NCBI GenBank assembly: GCA_965219165.1
Contig: CBDCMW010000002.1
Location: forward strand, 3,100,001-3,164,000
DNA from: Aldehydirespirator sp965219165
GTDB lineage: Bacteria; Actinomycetota; Acidimicrobiia; Acidimicrobiales; Aldehydirespiratoraceae
Direction: 5' to 3'
Length of the DNA stretch: 64,000 nucleotides
The notes beneath the pieces are model-generated. The model made no database searches. It was not told where the DNA came from and saw nothing but the letters and a program-made list of their open reading frames with translations. The first letter of the stretch is position 1. Every line of letters begins with the position of its first letter. Of the stretch, positions 1 through 8,171 are shown one piece after another. A program made the position numbers and the translations under genes.

Positions 1-1099
1 GCGCCACCTCCACGACGGTGCCGTGGGCGGCCTTGGCGCTGTTGCGAAGACTCGACCCGAGCACCCAGATGCCGGCCGCGAACGCGACGGCAACCAGGGG
101 CACCAGGACCCAGCCGAGCCCGGGCCGGCGCAGCGCCCTCGAGGAGAGCCACACGACGGGACCGGCGACCGCGATGTAGGCACCGATGATGGCCGCCAGC
201 CAGCGGGTGCTGGGGAGGCTGACGCCGGCGTCGCGTCCCAGCGACGAGCTCAGGCGCTCGCTGCCCCAGAATCCGCCGAGCAGCTCCCCGAAGACATCGT
301 CTTCTTGGCGCGATCTGGTGGGCGCCGGCTCGAACATGGCGTCCCAGCGACCCGATGCGGCCCGGCCGTTCGTCAGCACGATCTCGCCCTGGCCGGCCAT
401 GCGGGGCTGGGCGCCGTCCGGCTGCCACACCGCGGGAATGCCCGGGATCTCCGCGCCGGCCGGCTCATCGACGAGCAGGCGGCCGCCACGGTTCACCCAG
501 CCCAGCAGCGCCTCCAAGCCCGCACCGTCGAGACCGCGCAGGTCGGCCGCCGTCACCACGACGATGTCGAGCGGCTCCAACGCGGCCCAGCCCGCCACCA
601 GCCCGGCGGGATCAACTGGAAAGAGCATCGCCTCACCCGCGTCGATGAGCAGCGGGGCCCTCTCGGGGATGCCCCGGTCGGCGAGGGCCGGAAACACGCC
701 GACGAGGTCGACGTTCTGCTGCTGGACGGGGCGCACTGTCCTCGAGGCGACGATCTCGTCGCCGGCCACGAGCTGTACCGTCGCGCTATCGAGGCTCCAC
801 GGGCTCCCCTCCCAGATGACCGTGAACTCTCGGGTTGTGCCACCCGGAATCTCGACGGGCTTAGCGATCGCCAGACCCGAGTCTCGACTGCTGATGCGCA
901 TTTCGCCGACAAACAGGACGTCAGTGGTCACCTCGATGAGCAACGGAAACGGCCTGCCGCCCTGGACGAATCCGCCGTAGCCGGCCTCCACTACCAGGTC
1001 AGTATCAGCCGCCGCAGAGCCAGGCAACCCGCCGATCGCGGCCACCATGACCAGACAGAACGCAGCGAGCCGGGGCTTCCACCGCTGAAGTGACAGCAC
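1..1099 (-). CDS. Exported membrane-anchored protein, 5' part only (runs off the window)
   Basis: A reading frame on the minus strand is open from 1099 to the window edge, about 366 codons. It starts with a signal peptide (basic RWKPR, then a hydrophobic run ending in GSAAA). A beta-rich extracellular region follows. Next is a Rossmann-like segment with LDIVVVTAADLRGL and GGRLLVDEP, as in GATase-like domains of exported proteins. Two membrane segments lie near residues 290-310 and 320-345. The GTG start is only 2 nt behind AGGGAGG, so the true start is uncertain. The family was not identified, and the C-terminus lies outside the window. Confidence 0.7.
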   Translation of the reverse strand, partial: MLSLQRWKPRLAAFCLVMVAAIGGLPGSAAADTDLVVEAGYGGFVQGGRPFPLLIEVTTDVLFVGEMRISSRDSGLAIAKPVEIPGGTTREFTVIWEGSPWSLDSATVQLVAGDEIVASRTVRPVQQQNVDLVGVFPALADRGIPERAPLLIDAGEAMLFPVDPAGLVAGWAALEPLDIVVVTAADLRGLDGAGLEALLGWVNRGGRLLVDEPAGAEIPGIPAVWQPDGAQPRMAGQGEIVLTNGRAASGRWDAMFEPAPTRSRQEDDVFGELLGGFWGSERLSSSLGRDAGVSLPSTRWLAAIIGAYIAVAGPVVWLSSRALRRPGLGWVLVPLVAVAFAAGIWVLGSSLRNSAKAAHGTVVEVA

Positions 1100-1183
1100 G
1101 ACCTCCCTACAGCTAATGGTTGAGACCCTAATCTGCCGGCGCGTCTCCGTAGGTGTCCTGGCCCAGCGATGGGTGGGCTTGTG

Positions 1184-1245
1184 TTGACACGGAACCGTGG
1201 TACAGTCCTGTTCCGTATCGTGGGACTGGTCCACAGTGCGGAACC
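1184..1245 (+). promoter_or_regulatory. Promoter/operator region of the corrinoid operon
   Basis: The 204-bp gap between the divergent genes holds a TTGACA at 1184 and a TANNNT-type TACAGT at 1201. A perfect inverted repeat, ACGGAAC (1189-1195) with GTTCCGT (1210-1216), brackets the TACAGT. A further CGGAACC lies at 1239. The arrangement looks like a regulator binding over the -10 element of the methyl-transfer operon. The TTGACA is not at a standard distance from TACAGT, so the exact promoter is uncertain. Confidence 0.45.
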
Positions 1246-1303
1246 GGCGTGTGGCTGACTTCCGTAACACGGGCCTCCAACCGACATAGGGAGGGCTGCG
1301 CGG

Positions 1304-2023
1304 ATGACCGACACCCCTGCTTTCGGACCCGACGCGGCCGACGATGACATCGACCTCGCGAGCCTCGACGACGACGAGCTCACGGCCCAGATGCACGACG
1401 ACCTCTACGACGGGCTGGCCGACGAGATCCATGAGGGCACCAACATCCTGTTGGCGCGGGGCTGGCCGCCCGACAGGGTGCTCAACGACGCCCTGGTCGC
1501 GGGGATGCGCATCGTGGGCATCGACTTCCGCGACGGGATCCTGTTCGTTCCCGAGGTGCTGCTGGCGGCCAACGCCATGAAGGCGGGCATGGCGATCCTG
1601 CGGCCGCTGCTGGCCGAGACCGGCGCGGAGCCCATCGGCAGCGTGGTGATCGGAACGGTCAAGGGCGACATCCACGACATCGGCAAGAACCTGGTGGCGA
1701 TGATGCTCGAAGGAGCCGGCTTCGAAGTGTTCGACCTCGGCATCAACACCGGCGCCGAGGAGTTCCTCGCCGCCCTCGACGAGCACAAGCCCGACATCCT
1801 GGGCATGTCGGCACTGCTCACCACCACCATGCCCTACATGAAGGTCGTGATCGACACCCTCATAGAGAAGGGCATACGAGACAACTTCATCATCCTCGTC
1901 GGCGGCGCGCCCCTCAACGAGGAGTTCGGCGCGGCCGTCGGCGCCGACGCCTACTGCCGTGACGCCGCCGTCGCCTCCGAGACGGCCAAGAGCCTCGTAA
2001 CGGCCCGCCGGGCCGCCGGATGA
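1304..2023 (+). CDS. Corrinoid (B12-binding) methyl-carrier protein, MttC/MtgC type
   Basis: This 239-residue protein carries the cobalamin that shuttles methyl groups between the MttB-type demethylase and tetrahydrofolate. It has an N-terminal helical cap (about residues 25-105) and a B12-binding Rossmann domain with the lower-ligand motif D122-x-H124-x-x-G127 (GDIHDIGKNL). Length and architecture match the trimethylamine/glycine betaine corrinoid proteins. A GGGAGGG site precedes the ATG. The stop overlaps the next start as ATGA, so translation is probably coupled. It is the first gene of a six-gene operon. Confidence 0.93.
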   Translation: MTDTPAFGPDAADDDIDLASLDDDELTAQMHDDLYDGLADEIHEGTNILLARGWPPDRVLNDALVAGMRIVGIDFRDGILFVPEVLLAANAMKAGMAILRPLLAETGAEPIGSVVIGTVKGDIHDIGKNLVAMMLEGAGFEVFDLGINTGAEEFLAALDEHKPDILGMSALLTTTMPYMKVVIDTLIEKGIRDNFIILVGGAPLNEEFGAAVGADAYCRDAAVASETAKSLVTARRAAG

Positions 2024-2652
2024 CGACGGAGCCGCAGCGTCGGAGAGTTCTGGTCATCGGCTGCGGCGCGCTGGTTCGCGAGCTTCGCGAGGTAGCGGCC
2101 CGCAACGGCGGCGAGCACATAGAGGTGGAGTGCCTGCCCGCGATCATGCACAACCGCCCCGAGCGGATCCCCGACGCCGTCCGCCGGCGGGTCCGGACCG
2201 CCAAGGCCCGCGGCACCTACAGCACGATCCTTGTGGGCTACATGGACTGCGGCACGGGGGGACTCCTCGACCGGGTGTGCTCCGAGGAGGGCGTCGAGCG
2301 GCTGCCCGGCGCCCACTGCTACCAGCTCTACTCCGGCGCGGACACCTTCGCCGGCCTGCAGGAGGCCGAACCGGGCACCTTCTACCTCACCGACTATCTG
2401 GTGCGGCACTTCGACCGCCTGATCATGAAGGGCCTGGGCATCTCGGAGCACCCGGAACTGCTCGAGGCGTACTTCGGCAACTACACCCGGGTGGTCCACC
2501 TGGCCCAGACCGACGACGACCGTCTGGCCTGCGCCGCAGAGCAGGCCGCTGCTCGTCTCGGCCTTCGCTGCGAGCGGATCGCCACCGGCATCGGCGGGCT
2601 CGAACGCCAGATCGTGGAGCTGGCCGGCCCCGCCGGCGTCGAGGCGGCATGA
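2020..2652 (+). CDS. DUF1638-family protein of the corrinoid operon
   Basis: This 210-residue protein starts VLVIGCGALVRELR and has Cys/Asp-rich motifs (GYMDCGTGG, GAHCYQLY) typical of DUF1638 (PF07796). The family is repeatedly found beside corrinoid proteins and MttB-type methyltransferases, but its biochemical role is not known. It is a likely soluble accessory factor. Both ends overlap neighbours by 4 bp (ATGA), so it is embedded in the operon. The family call rests on motif recognition and context, and no function is claimed. Confidence 0.82.
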   Translation: MTTEPQRRRVLVIGCGALVRELREVAARNGGEHIEVECLPAIMHNRPERIPDAVRRRVRTAKARGTYSTILVGYMDCGTGGLLDRVCSEEGVERLPGAHCYQLYSGADTFAGLQEAEPGTFYLTDYLVRHFDRLIMKGLGISEHPELLEAYFGNYTRVVHLAQTDDDRLACAAEQAAARLGLRCERIATGIGGLERQIVELAGPAGVEAA

Positions 2653-3056
2653 GCCCCCCGGCCGGGCGCAGCGGGCGCAGGCGTCGAGGCGACGACGGGA
2701 GCCTCGTGCTGATCAGCTGGCGCGACATACCCGCGCAGGTCAACGGCGGTTCGGGCACCGACCGGACGCAGCGGATCCTCCCCCGCCGCTTCCAGAGAGC
2801 CATCGACCGGGCCGCCATGGTGGCCGGCAAGACCCAGGCCTCGCAGTACGTCGGCGAGTGGCACCGGACCTTGATCCCCTCCAACTCCGGCGATCCCGAG
2901 AGCGCGGCCATCGCGGCGGCGGCCGAGTTGGAGGAGGCCTTCCCACGGGAGCGCCTCGATGAGTTCGTCAAGACCGGCGGCTGGGATCCCGAGGGCAACG
3001 GCCAGGACCAGCCGACGCCTGAGCACCGCCGCGAGCTCGAAGGAAACCCGCAGTGA
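2649..3056 (+). CDS. PF13769 'virulence factor' family small protein
   Basis: This 135-residue protein has the characteristic core LISWRDIPAQV, then PRRFQRAIDRAAM, and a C-terminal RLDEFVKTGGWDP. This matches small proteins annotated 'virulence factor' that accompany corrinoid/MttB operons, for example in marine alphaproteobacteria. The name is historical and nothing here implies virulence. The start at 2649 is chosen because it overlaps the DUF1638 stop (ATGA), although the frame is open further upstream. It is probably an accessory component of methyl transfer, by inference from context only. Confidence 0.75.
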   Translation: MSPPAGRSGRRRRGDDGSLVLISWRDIPAQVNGGSGTDRTQRILPRRFQRAIDRAAMVAGKTQASQYVGEWHRTLIPSNSGDPESAAIAAAAELEEAFPRERLDEFVKTGGWDPEGNGQDQPTPEHRRELEGNPQ

Positions 3057-3943
3057 CCGACACAGTCGTCAGCTCGGCCACCAGGGAGGTGGTCATCGGC
3101 TTCAACCGCCCGTTCGTGACAATCGGCGAGCGCATCAACCCAACGGGCCGGCGACTGCTGGCCGAGGAGATGCGCGACGGCGACTTCAGCCGGGTCGAGG
3201 CCGATGCGCTGGCCCAGACCGCGGCCGGAGCCCACATGCTCGACGTCAACGCGGGGATCCCCCTCGCCGACGAGCCGGCCCTGCTCGCCCAGGCCATCAA
3301 GCTCGTGCAGAGCGTGACCGACGTGCCCCTGTCCATCGACTCCTCCATCGTCGAGGCCCTCGAGGCCGGGATCGCGGTGTACGAGGGCAAGCCCCTCATC
3401 AACTCCGTCACCGGGGAGGAGGAGGTGCTGGAACGGGTGCTGCCCCTGGTGGCCCGCCACGGCGCCGCCGTGGTGGCCATCTCCAACGACGAGACCGGCA
3501 TCAGCGAGGACCCCGACGTGCGCTTCGAGGTAGCTCGCAGGATCGTGAACCGGGCCGCCGACCACGGCATCTCAGCCGCCGACGTGGTGGTGGACCCGCT
3601 GGTGATGCCGATCGGCGCCATGGGCACGGCCGGACGCCAGGTGTTCCAGCTCGTGCGGCGCCTTCGCAACGAGCTGGGGGTCAACACCACCTGCGGTGCC
3701 AGCAACGTCAGCTTCGGCCTGCCGGCCCGCCACATGATCACCGGGACCTTCCTGTCGATGGCCATAGGCGTCGGGCTCACGTCGGCGATCATGAATCCCA
3801 TGCACCCGGAGGTCAGGAACGCGGTGCTGGCCGCAGACGTGTTGGCCGGGCACGACCGGGACTGCGCGGCATGGATTAGGGAGCACCGGGACCCCGACAC
3901 GGTCGGCATGAGACGACGGGGCGGGCGTCGCCGGGGCGCCTGA
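3053..3943 (+). CDS. Methyltetrahydrofolate:corrinoid methyltransferase (DHPS-like TIM barrel)
   Basis: This 296-residue pterin-binding barrel of the dihydropteroate-synthase superfamily has VTIGERINPTGRR, HMLDVNAG, and PLSIDSS for pterin and corrinoid contacts, and NPMHPE near the end. It should move the methyl group from the Co(III) carrier to tetrahydrofolate, completing demethylation and feeding C1 metabolism. It starts with GTG, overlapping the previous stop (GTGA), with AAGGAAA upstream. Size and motifs fit AcsE/MtgA-like enzymes rather than folate-biosynthetic FolP. Operon context supports the call strongly. Confidence 0.9.
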   Translation: MTDTVVSSATREVVIGFNRPFVTIGERINPTGRRLLAEEMRDGDFSRVEADALAQTAAGAHMLDVNAGIPLADEPALLAQAIKLVQSVTDVPLSIDSSIVEALEAGIAVYEGKPLINSVTGEEEVLERVLPLVARHGAAVVAISNDETGISEDPDVRFEVARRIVNRAADHGISAADVVVDPLVMPIGAMGTAGRQVFQLVRRLRNELGVNTTCGASNVSFGLPARHMITGTFLSMAIGVGLTSAIMNPMHPEVRNAVLAADVLAGHDRDCAAWIREHRDPDTVGMRRRGGRRRGA

Positions 3944-3947
3944 TCAC

Positions 3948-5924
3948 ATGCACGACATGCACAGCGTCGTGTTCAACCCCTCGGGGATACGCGCCTCGGT
4001 AGCTGCCGGGGCCACCGTGCTCGACGCAGCCCGAGCCGGCGGCGTGGATCTTGACTCGGTGTGCGGCGGCCGCGGCCTCTGCGGGCGCTGCCAGGTCTCG
4101 CCCACAGACGCCGGCGTTCTGTCGGAGCCGGGCCCGACCGAGATGAGGTACCGGGGCCGGCGCCCCCTGGCCAGGGGTTGCCGCCTGGGATGCCAGGCCG
4201 TGGTGCTGGCCAACGCCGTGATCGACGTGCCCGCCGCCAGCCAGGTCCATCGGCCCGTGGTCCGCAAGTCGATCGACCTCGAAGAGGTGGTCATCGACCC
4301 GGTGGTCACGCTGCACTATGTGGAGGTGCCCGAGGTTGTGCTCGGATTCGAGGCAGCCGAGGTGGACCTGGTGGCCGAGGCCCTGTCCAATGATTGGGGC
4401 CTGGCCGATGTCGACTTCGGTGTGCCGGTGCTGGCTCGCCTGCATTCGGCCATTGCCGCCGGGGAGGGGTCGGTCACGGTGGTTGTGCACGACCGCCGCA
4501 CCGTGCTCGACGTGCGGCCCGGCTACTCCGACGGAGCCTGGGGCGTGGCTGTGGATGTGGGCTCCACCACCATCGCCGGCTACTTGCTCGAGCTCTCGTC
4601 GGGTGAGGTTGCCGCGGCCTCGGGTCGCATGAACCCCCAGATCCGCTTCGGCGAGGACCTCATGAGCCGGGTGTCGTATGTGATGATGAATCCCGGCGGC
4701 GAGGCGGAGCTCACCGGGGCTGTGCGCGGTGCTATCGACGAGTTGGTGGGCGAGCTGTGCGAGCAGGCTGGAGTGGGCCGCGACCAGGTCCATGACCTAG
4801 TCGTGGTGGGCAATCCGATCATGCACCATCTTGTGCTGGGCTTGGATCCCACCCCGCTGGGGGCGGCGCCGTTCACGCTCGCCACGGCCACCGCGGTGCG
4901 GGGCGTCGCCGCTGAGATCGGGATCGGGCTGCCGTGTGCGGCCCTGTACGTCGGTCCCTGCATCGCGGGGCATGTCGGTGCGGACGCGGCCGCGGCCACT
5001 CTGGCCGAGGGCCCTCACCGGGTTTCCACCCCGATGCTGGTGGTCGACGTGGGCACCAACGCCGAGATCGTGCTGGGCGACGGGCATCGGGTGTTCGCCG
5101 CTTCAAGCCCAACCGGCCCAGCCTTCGAGGGCGCCCAGATCAGCTGCGGCCAGCGGGCGACCGCGGGCGCGGTGGAGCGGGTCCGGATCGACCCGGACAC
5201 CTGGGAGCCCCGGTTCAAGGTCATCGGCTGCGACATGTGGTCCGATGAGCCGGGATTCTCCGAGGAGCTGGACCGGGCGGGGCTGGAGGTGTCGGGCCTG
5301 TGCGGCTCGGGCATCATCGAGGTGATCGCCGAGATGTTCCTGGCCGGCGTCATGGATCGCCATGGCGTGATCACGTCGGAGACCAGCCGGTCGCCGCGCA
5401 TCGTGGCCGACGAGCGCACGTTCAGCTACGTGATTCAGTGGGAGCCGATCCAGCTGTCGATCACCCAGAACGATGTGCGGGCCGTCCAGTTGGCCAAGGC
5501 AGCGCTGCGGGCCGGAATCGACCTGCTTCGCGAGCACGGAGGTGTCGACGAGGTGCCCGACATCCGTCTGGCTGGAGCGTTCGGGGCCCACATCGACCCG
5601 GTGCGGGCCATGGTGCTCGGCCTGGTCCCCGACACGCCTACCGGCGGAGTGCGAGCCGCCGGGAACGCATCGGGCGTGGGGGCGGTGCGGATGCTGCTGT
5701 CGGGCGCACAGCGCCTCGAGATCGAACGGCTGGTGCGGTCGGTCGTCAAGATCGAGACGGCCACGGAGCCTCGCTTCCAGGAGCTGTTCGTGGCCGCCAT
5801 GGCGCTCCCCCACGACACCGACCCCACCCCGCATCTGGCCTCGGTGGTCGACCTGCCCCAGGCTCCCGCGGCGAACCACGACCAAGGCCGGCGCCGGCAC
5901 CGCCGACCCCGCCCCGCCGCGTGA
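3948..5924 (+). CDS. RACE protein: ATP-dependent reductive activator of the corrinoid protein
   Basis: This 658-residue protein has an N-terminal [2Fe-2S] ferredoxin domain (C39, C45 and C48 in CGGRGLCGRC, plus C82). A linker and an ASKHA-type ATPase core follow, with VDVGSTTIAGYLL near 200 and VVDVGTNAEIVLG near 370. This is the layout of RACE/RamA-type proteins, which return accidentally oxidised Co(II) to Co(I). It starts 4 bp after the methyltransferase gene. Its presence implies a working corrinoid system that must cope with oxidation, as expected in an oxygen-exposed cell. Confidence 0.9.
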   Translation: MHDMHSVVFNPSGIRASVAAGATVLDAARAGGVDLDSVCGGRGLCGRCQVSPTDAGVLSEPGPTEMRYRGRRPLARGCRLGCQAVVLANAVIDVPAASQVHRPVVRKSIDLEEVVIDPVVTLHYVEVPEVVLGFEAAEVDLVAEALSNDWGLADVDFGVPVLARLHSAIAAGEGSVTVVVHDRRTVLDVRPGYSDGAWGVAVDVGSTTIAGYLLELSSGEVAAASGRMNPQIRFGEDLMSRVSYVMMNPGGEAELTGAVRGAIDELVGELCEQAGVGRDQVHDLVVVGNPIMHHLVLGLDPTPLGAAPFTLATATAVRGVAAEIGIGLPCAALYVGPCIAGHVGADAAAATLAEGPHRVSTPMLVVDVGTNAEIVLGDGHRVFAASSPTGPAFEGAQISCGQRATAGAVERVRIDPDTWEPRFKVIGCDMWSDEPGFSEELDRAGLEVSGLCGSGIIEVIAEMFLAGVMDRHGVITSETSRSPRIVADERTFSYVIQWEPIQLSITQNDVRAVQLAKAALRAGIDLLREHGGVDEVPDIRLAGAFGAHIDPVRAMVLGLVPDTPTGGVRAAGNASGVGAVRMLLSGAQRLEIERLVRSVVKIETATEPRFQELFVAAMALPHDTDPTPHLASVVDLPQAPAANHDQGRRRHRRPRPAA

Positions 5925-5938
5925 ATTTCAGTAGAAAC

Positions 5939-5953
5939 CTGGGATAATCCCAG
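5939..5953. promoter_or_regulatory. Perfect palindrome ahead of mttB-like gene
   Basis: CTGGGATAATCCCAG is a perfect 7-bp inverted repeat around one central A, lying 38 bp before the mttB-like start. It embeds GATAAT, a good -10 hexamer, so a regulator bound here would block an internal promoter. It could instead form a small hairpin at the end of the upstream transcript. Confidence 0.45.
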
Positions 5954-5991
5954 AAAAGTACTATGAAATCCGGAATGATGAACGAGGCACC

Positions 5992-7524
5992 ATGAGCGAG
6001 GCACGAGGGCGCAGAGGCGGAGGACGAGCGGGTCGGCGGGCCGCGAGGGCCGCGTCAGCGGAGACGGCGCCGTACCTGGTCCGTCGAGTGCCGCCGGTGG
6101 ACATTGTCGACGTCGAAGGCTTGGAGCAGATCGAGCGCAACGCCGAGACCATCCTGTCGGACATCGGCATCGCGTTCCAGGACTTCCCGGAGGCTTTGGA
6201 GCTGTGGCGCGCCGCGGGCGCGGACATCGACGGGGAGCTGGTGCGGTTCCCGCCCGGCCTGTGCCGCCAGATCGTGCAGGACAACGCCCCTGCCGTCTAC
6301 ACCCAGCACGCCCGCAATCCCGCGCGCAGCGTCCAGGTTGGCGGCGACGCCACCGTGTTCGCCCCCAACTACGGGTCGCCCTTCGTCATGGACCTCGACC
6401 GGGGCCGTCGCTACGCCACACTGGAGGACTTCCACAACGTGGTGAAGCTCGCCTACGCGCTGCCGCAGCTGCACCACAGCGGGGGCACGGTGTGCGAGCC
6501 GGTGGACGTGCCGGTCAACAAACGCCACCTCGACATGGTGTACGCCCATCTGCGGTACAGCGACAAGCCGTTCATGGGCTCGGTGACCGCCGCCGAGCGG
6601 GCCGCGGACTCCGTGGAGATGGCTCGCATCGCCTTCGGCGGCGACCTCGCCGACCGCACGGCGATGACCTCCCTCATCAACGCCTCCTCCCCGATGCGCT
6701 GGGACGCCACCATGCTGGGCGCGGCCACGACCTACGCCCGAGCCAACCAGGCCTGCATCGTCAGCCCGTTCATCCTGGCCGGGGCGATGTCGCCGGTGAC
6801 GGTGGCCGGGCTGGCCGCACAAGCCCTGGCCGAGGCGCTGTCGGGCATGGCCTACCTTCAGCTCGTCCGGCCGGGGGCGCCGGTCGTGTTCGGCACCTTC
6901 GCCTCGTCGATGTCGATGGCCACCGGGGCGCCCACCTTCGGCACTCCCGAGGCCGGCCAGGCCATCTACGTGATGGCGACGCTGGCCCGCCGGGTCGGGG
7001 TGCCGTTCCGCTCCGGCGGGCAGTTCACGTCCTCGAAGCTGCCCGACGCGCAGGCCGCCTACGAGTCGGCTCACACCCTGTTGCCCACGATGCAGGCGGG
7101 AGTGAACTTCGTGCTGCATGCCGCGGGCTGGCAGGAGGGCGGCCTGGCGCTGGGCTACGAGAAGCTGATCCTGGACGCCGACCAGTTGGGCGCCATGGAG
7201 GTTTGGGCCCGGGGGGTGGACACCAGCGACAGCGGGCAGGCCATGGAGGCGTTCCGCACCAACGCCCACGGCGACCACTTCCTGGGCAACCAGCACACCC
7301 TGGCCAACTTCGAGACCGCCTTCTGGCGATCGGACATCTCCGATGCGGCCAGCTACGAACAGTGGGCCGAGGAGGGCTCGCTGTCGGCCGCCCAGCGCGC
7401 CAACGCCCGCTGGAAGCAGTTGCTGGCCGACTACGAACCGCCCCCCATCGACGACGCGGTGGACGCCGAACTGCTCGACTACGTGGCCCGACGCAAGGAC
7501 GAGATGCCCGACGAGATCGGCTGA
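5992..7524 (+). CDS. MttB-superfamily methyltransferase, non-pyrrolysine type
   Basis: This 510-residue TIM-barrel methyltransferase (PF06253) has family landmarks ETILSDIGIAFQD, VFAPNYGSPFVMD, LHHSGGTVCEPVDVP, SPFILAGAMSPVT and FGTFASSMSM. The frame has no in-frame amber codon, so it is a non-pyrrolysine member, like the glycine-betaine, proline-betaine or carnitine demethylases. The substrate cannot be read from sequence. It closes the corrinoid operon after a 67-bp gap that holds a palindrome. With the upstream genes it forms a complete path from a methylated quaternary amine to methyl-THF. Confidence 0.9.
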   Translation: MSEARGRRGGGRAGRRAARAASAETAPYLVRRVPPVDIVDVEGLEQIERNAETILSDIGIAFQDFPEALELWRAAGADIDGELVRFPPGLCRQIVQDNAPAVYTQHARNPARSVQVGGDATVFAPNYGSPFVMDLDRGRRYATLEDFHNVVKLAYALPQLHHSGGTVCEPVDVPVNKRHLDMVYAHLRYSDKPFMGSVTAAERAADSVEMARIAFGGDLADRTAMTSLINASSPMRWDATMLGAATTYARANQACIVSPFILAGAMSPVTVAGLAAQALAEALSGMAYLQLVRPGAPVVFGTFASSMSMATGAPTFGTPEAGQAIYVMATLARRVGVPFRSGGQFTSSKLPDAQAAYESAHTLLPTMQAGVNFVLHAAGWQEGGLALGYEKLILDADQLGAMEVWARGVDTSDSGQAMEAFRTNAHGDHFLGNQHTLANFETAFWRSDISDAASYEQWAEEGSLSAAQRANARWKQLLADYEPPPIDDAVDAELLDYVARRKDEMPDEIG

Positions 7525-7600
7525 CGCGACCGGCGCTGACCGTGCGCCGTCGCTAACCGAACGAGACCAGGCCGGTCAGGCTGGCCCAGGCCGGTCAGTC

Positions 7601-7670
7601 GAATTCAGGCGAGTCAGCCGAGTGCGGGCCGAGTCAGCCGAATTCAGGCGAGTCAGCCGAGTGCGGGCCG
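7601..7670. repeat. 39-bp tandem repeat, about 1.8 copies
   Basis: A 31-bp block starting GAATTCAGGCGAGTCAGCCG occurs at 7601-7631 and again exactly at 7640-7670, so the unit is 39 bp. It covers the 3' end of the minus-strand hypothetical gene and the spacer behind the mttB-like gene. No function is evident, and strand slippage would explain it. Confidence 0.8.
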
Positions 7671-8000
7671 ATCGGGGAGCCGCAGGCCGATCAGCGCGCC
7701 GGCAGCGTGCAACTCGAAGTGCCACACGTCGATGTCGTCGGGGCTGCTCTCGCGCAGAGACGTCACCGCGTGCCAGATGGTGAGACGGGCCGCTCGCACG
7801 GTCGCATCCGGAGACTCCGCAGCACGAGAGACGGCGGCGTACCCGGCGGAGATGCCCGCGTAGACGTCGCTGTGGACGCCCACCGACACCGCCGCCCACT
7901 CCGCCAAGGCTCTGAGCGCGCGGGGCCGCGAGCGGTTCACCGGGTCGTCAAAGATCGCCTCGACCCATGAGTGCCAAGCCGTTGAACCTCTATCCGCCAT
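7653..8000 (-). CDS. Hypothetical protein, 115 aa
   Basis: This minus-strand ORF has a good ribosome-binding site (AAGGAG, 7 nt before the ATG). It encodes a mostly helical, soluble protein (WHSWVEAIFDD, ALAEWAAVSVGVHSD, LHAAGALIGLRLPD). No family was recognised. The stop lies inside the second copy of a 39-bp tandem repeat, so the C-terminus may have been altered by repeat expansion. It converges with the mttB-like gene and lies beyond the MFS gene on the same strand. Confidence 0.55.
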   Translation of the reverse strand: MADRGSTAWHSWVEAIFDDPVNRSRPRALRALAEWAAVSVGVHSDVYAGISAGYAAVSRAAESPDATVRAARLTIWHAVTSLRESSPDDIDVWHFELHAAGALIGLRLPDRPALG

Positions 8001-8145
8001 CCATCTGCTCCTTTCGACGCGCTCCGAGGGGGCCAGCGTCCGAGGTTAGTGGCGTCCCGCCGGGGTTCATCGCCCGATCACGGTCCAGTCTTACATGTCG
8101 TAGAAGCACCAGCTCGACTCCGTCAGCGTTGACCCATCGGGCCAT
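7990..8145 (-). CDS. Possible small protein, 51 aa, overlapping the next gene
   Basis: A short minus-strand frame begins ARWVNADGVELVLLRH after a GGAGC site and stops inside the start region of the 115-aa gene (stop at 7990, next start at 8000). The first half looks protein-like and the second half is Gly/Pro/Arg-rich. Overlap with the next ribosome-binding site would allow translational coupling. No homologue was recognised. It could be a chance ORF. Confidence 0.3.
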   Translation of the reverse strand: MARWVNADGVELVLLRHVRLDRDRAMNPGGTPLTSDAGPLGARRKEQMDGG

Positions 8146-8171
8146 TGCTCCACGGCCAATAGGCGTGCCGC

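Noticed and set aside
23..1093. Long plus-strand frame of 356 codons
   Set aside because: Its product is Arg/Gly/His-rich low-complexity sequence. The minus strand of the same region has a signal peptide and protein-like sequence, so the plus frame is an antisense shadow.
5992..7524. Pyrrolysine-containing trimethylamine methyltransferase
   Set aside because: There is no in-frame TAG in either MttB-type gene, and no pyl genes were seen.
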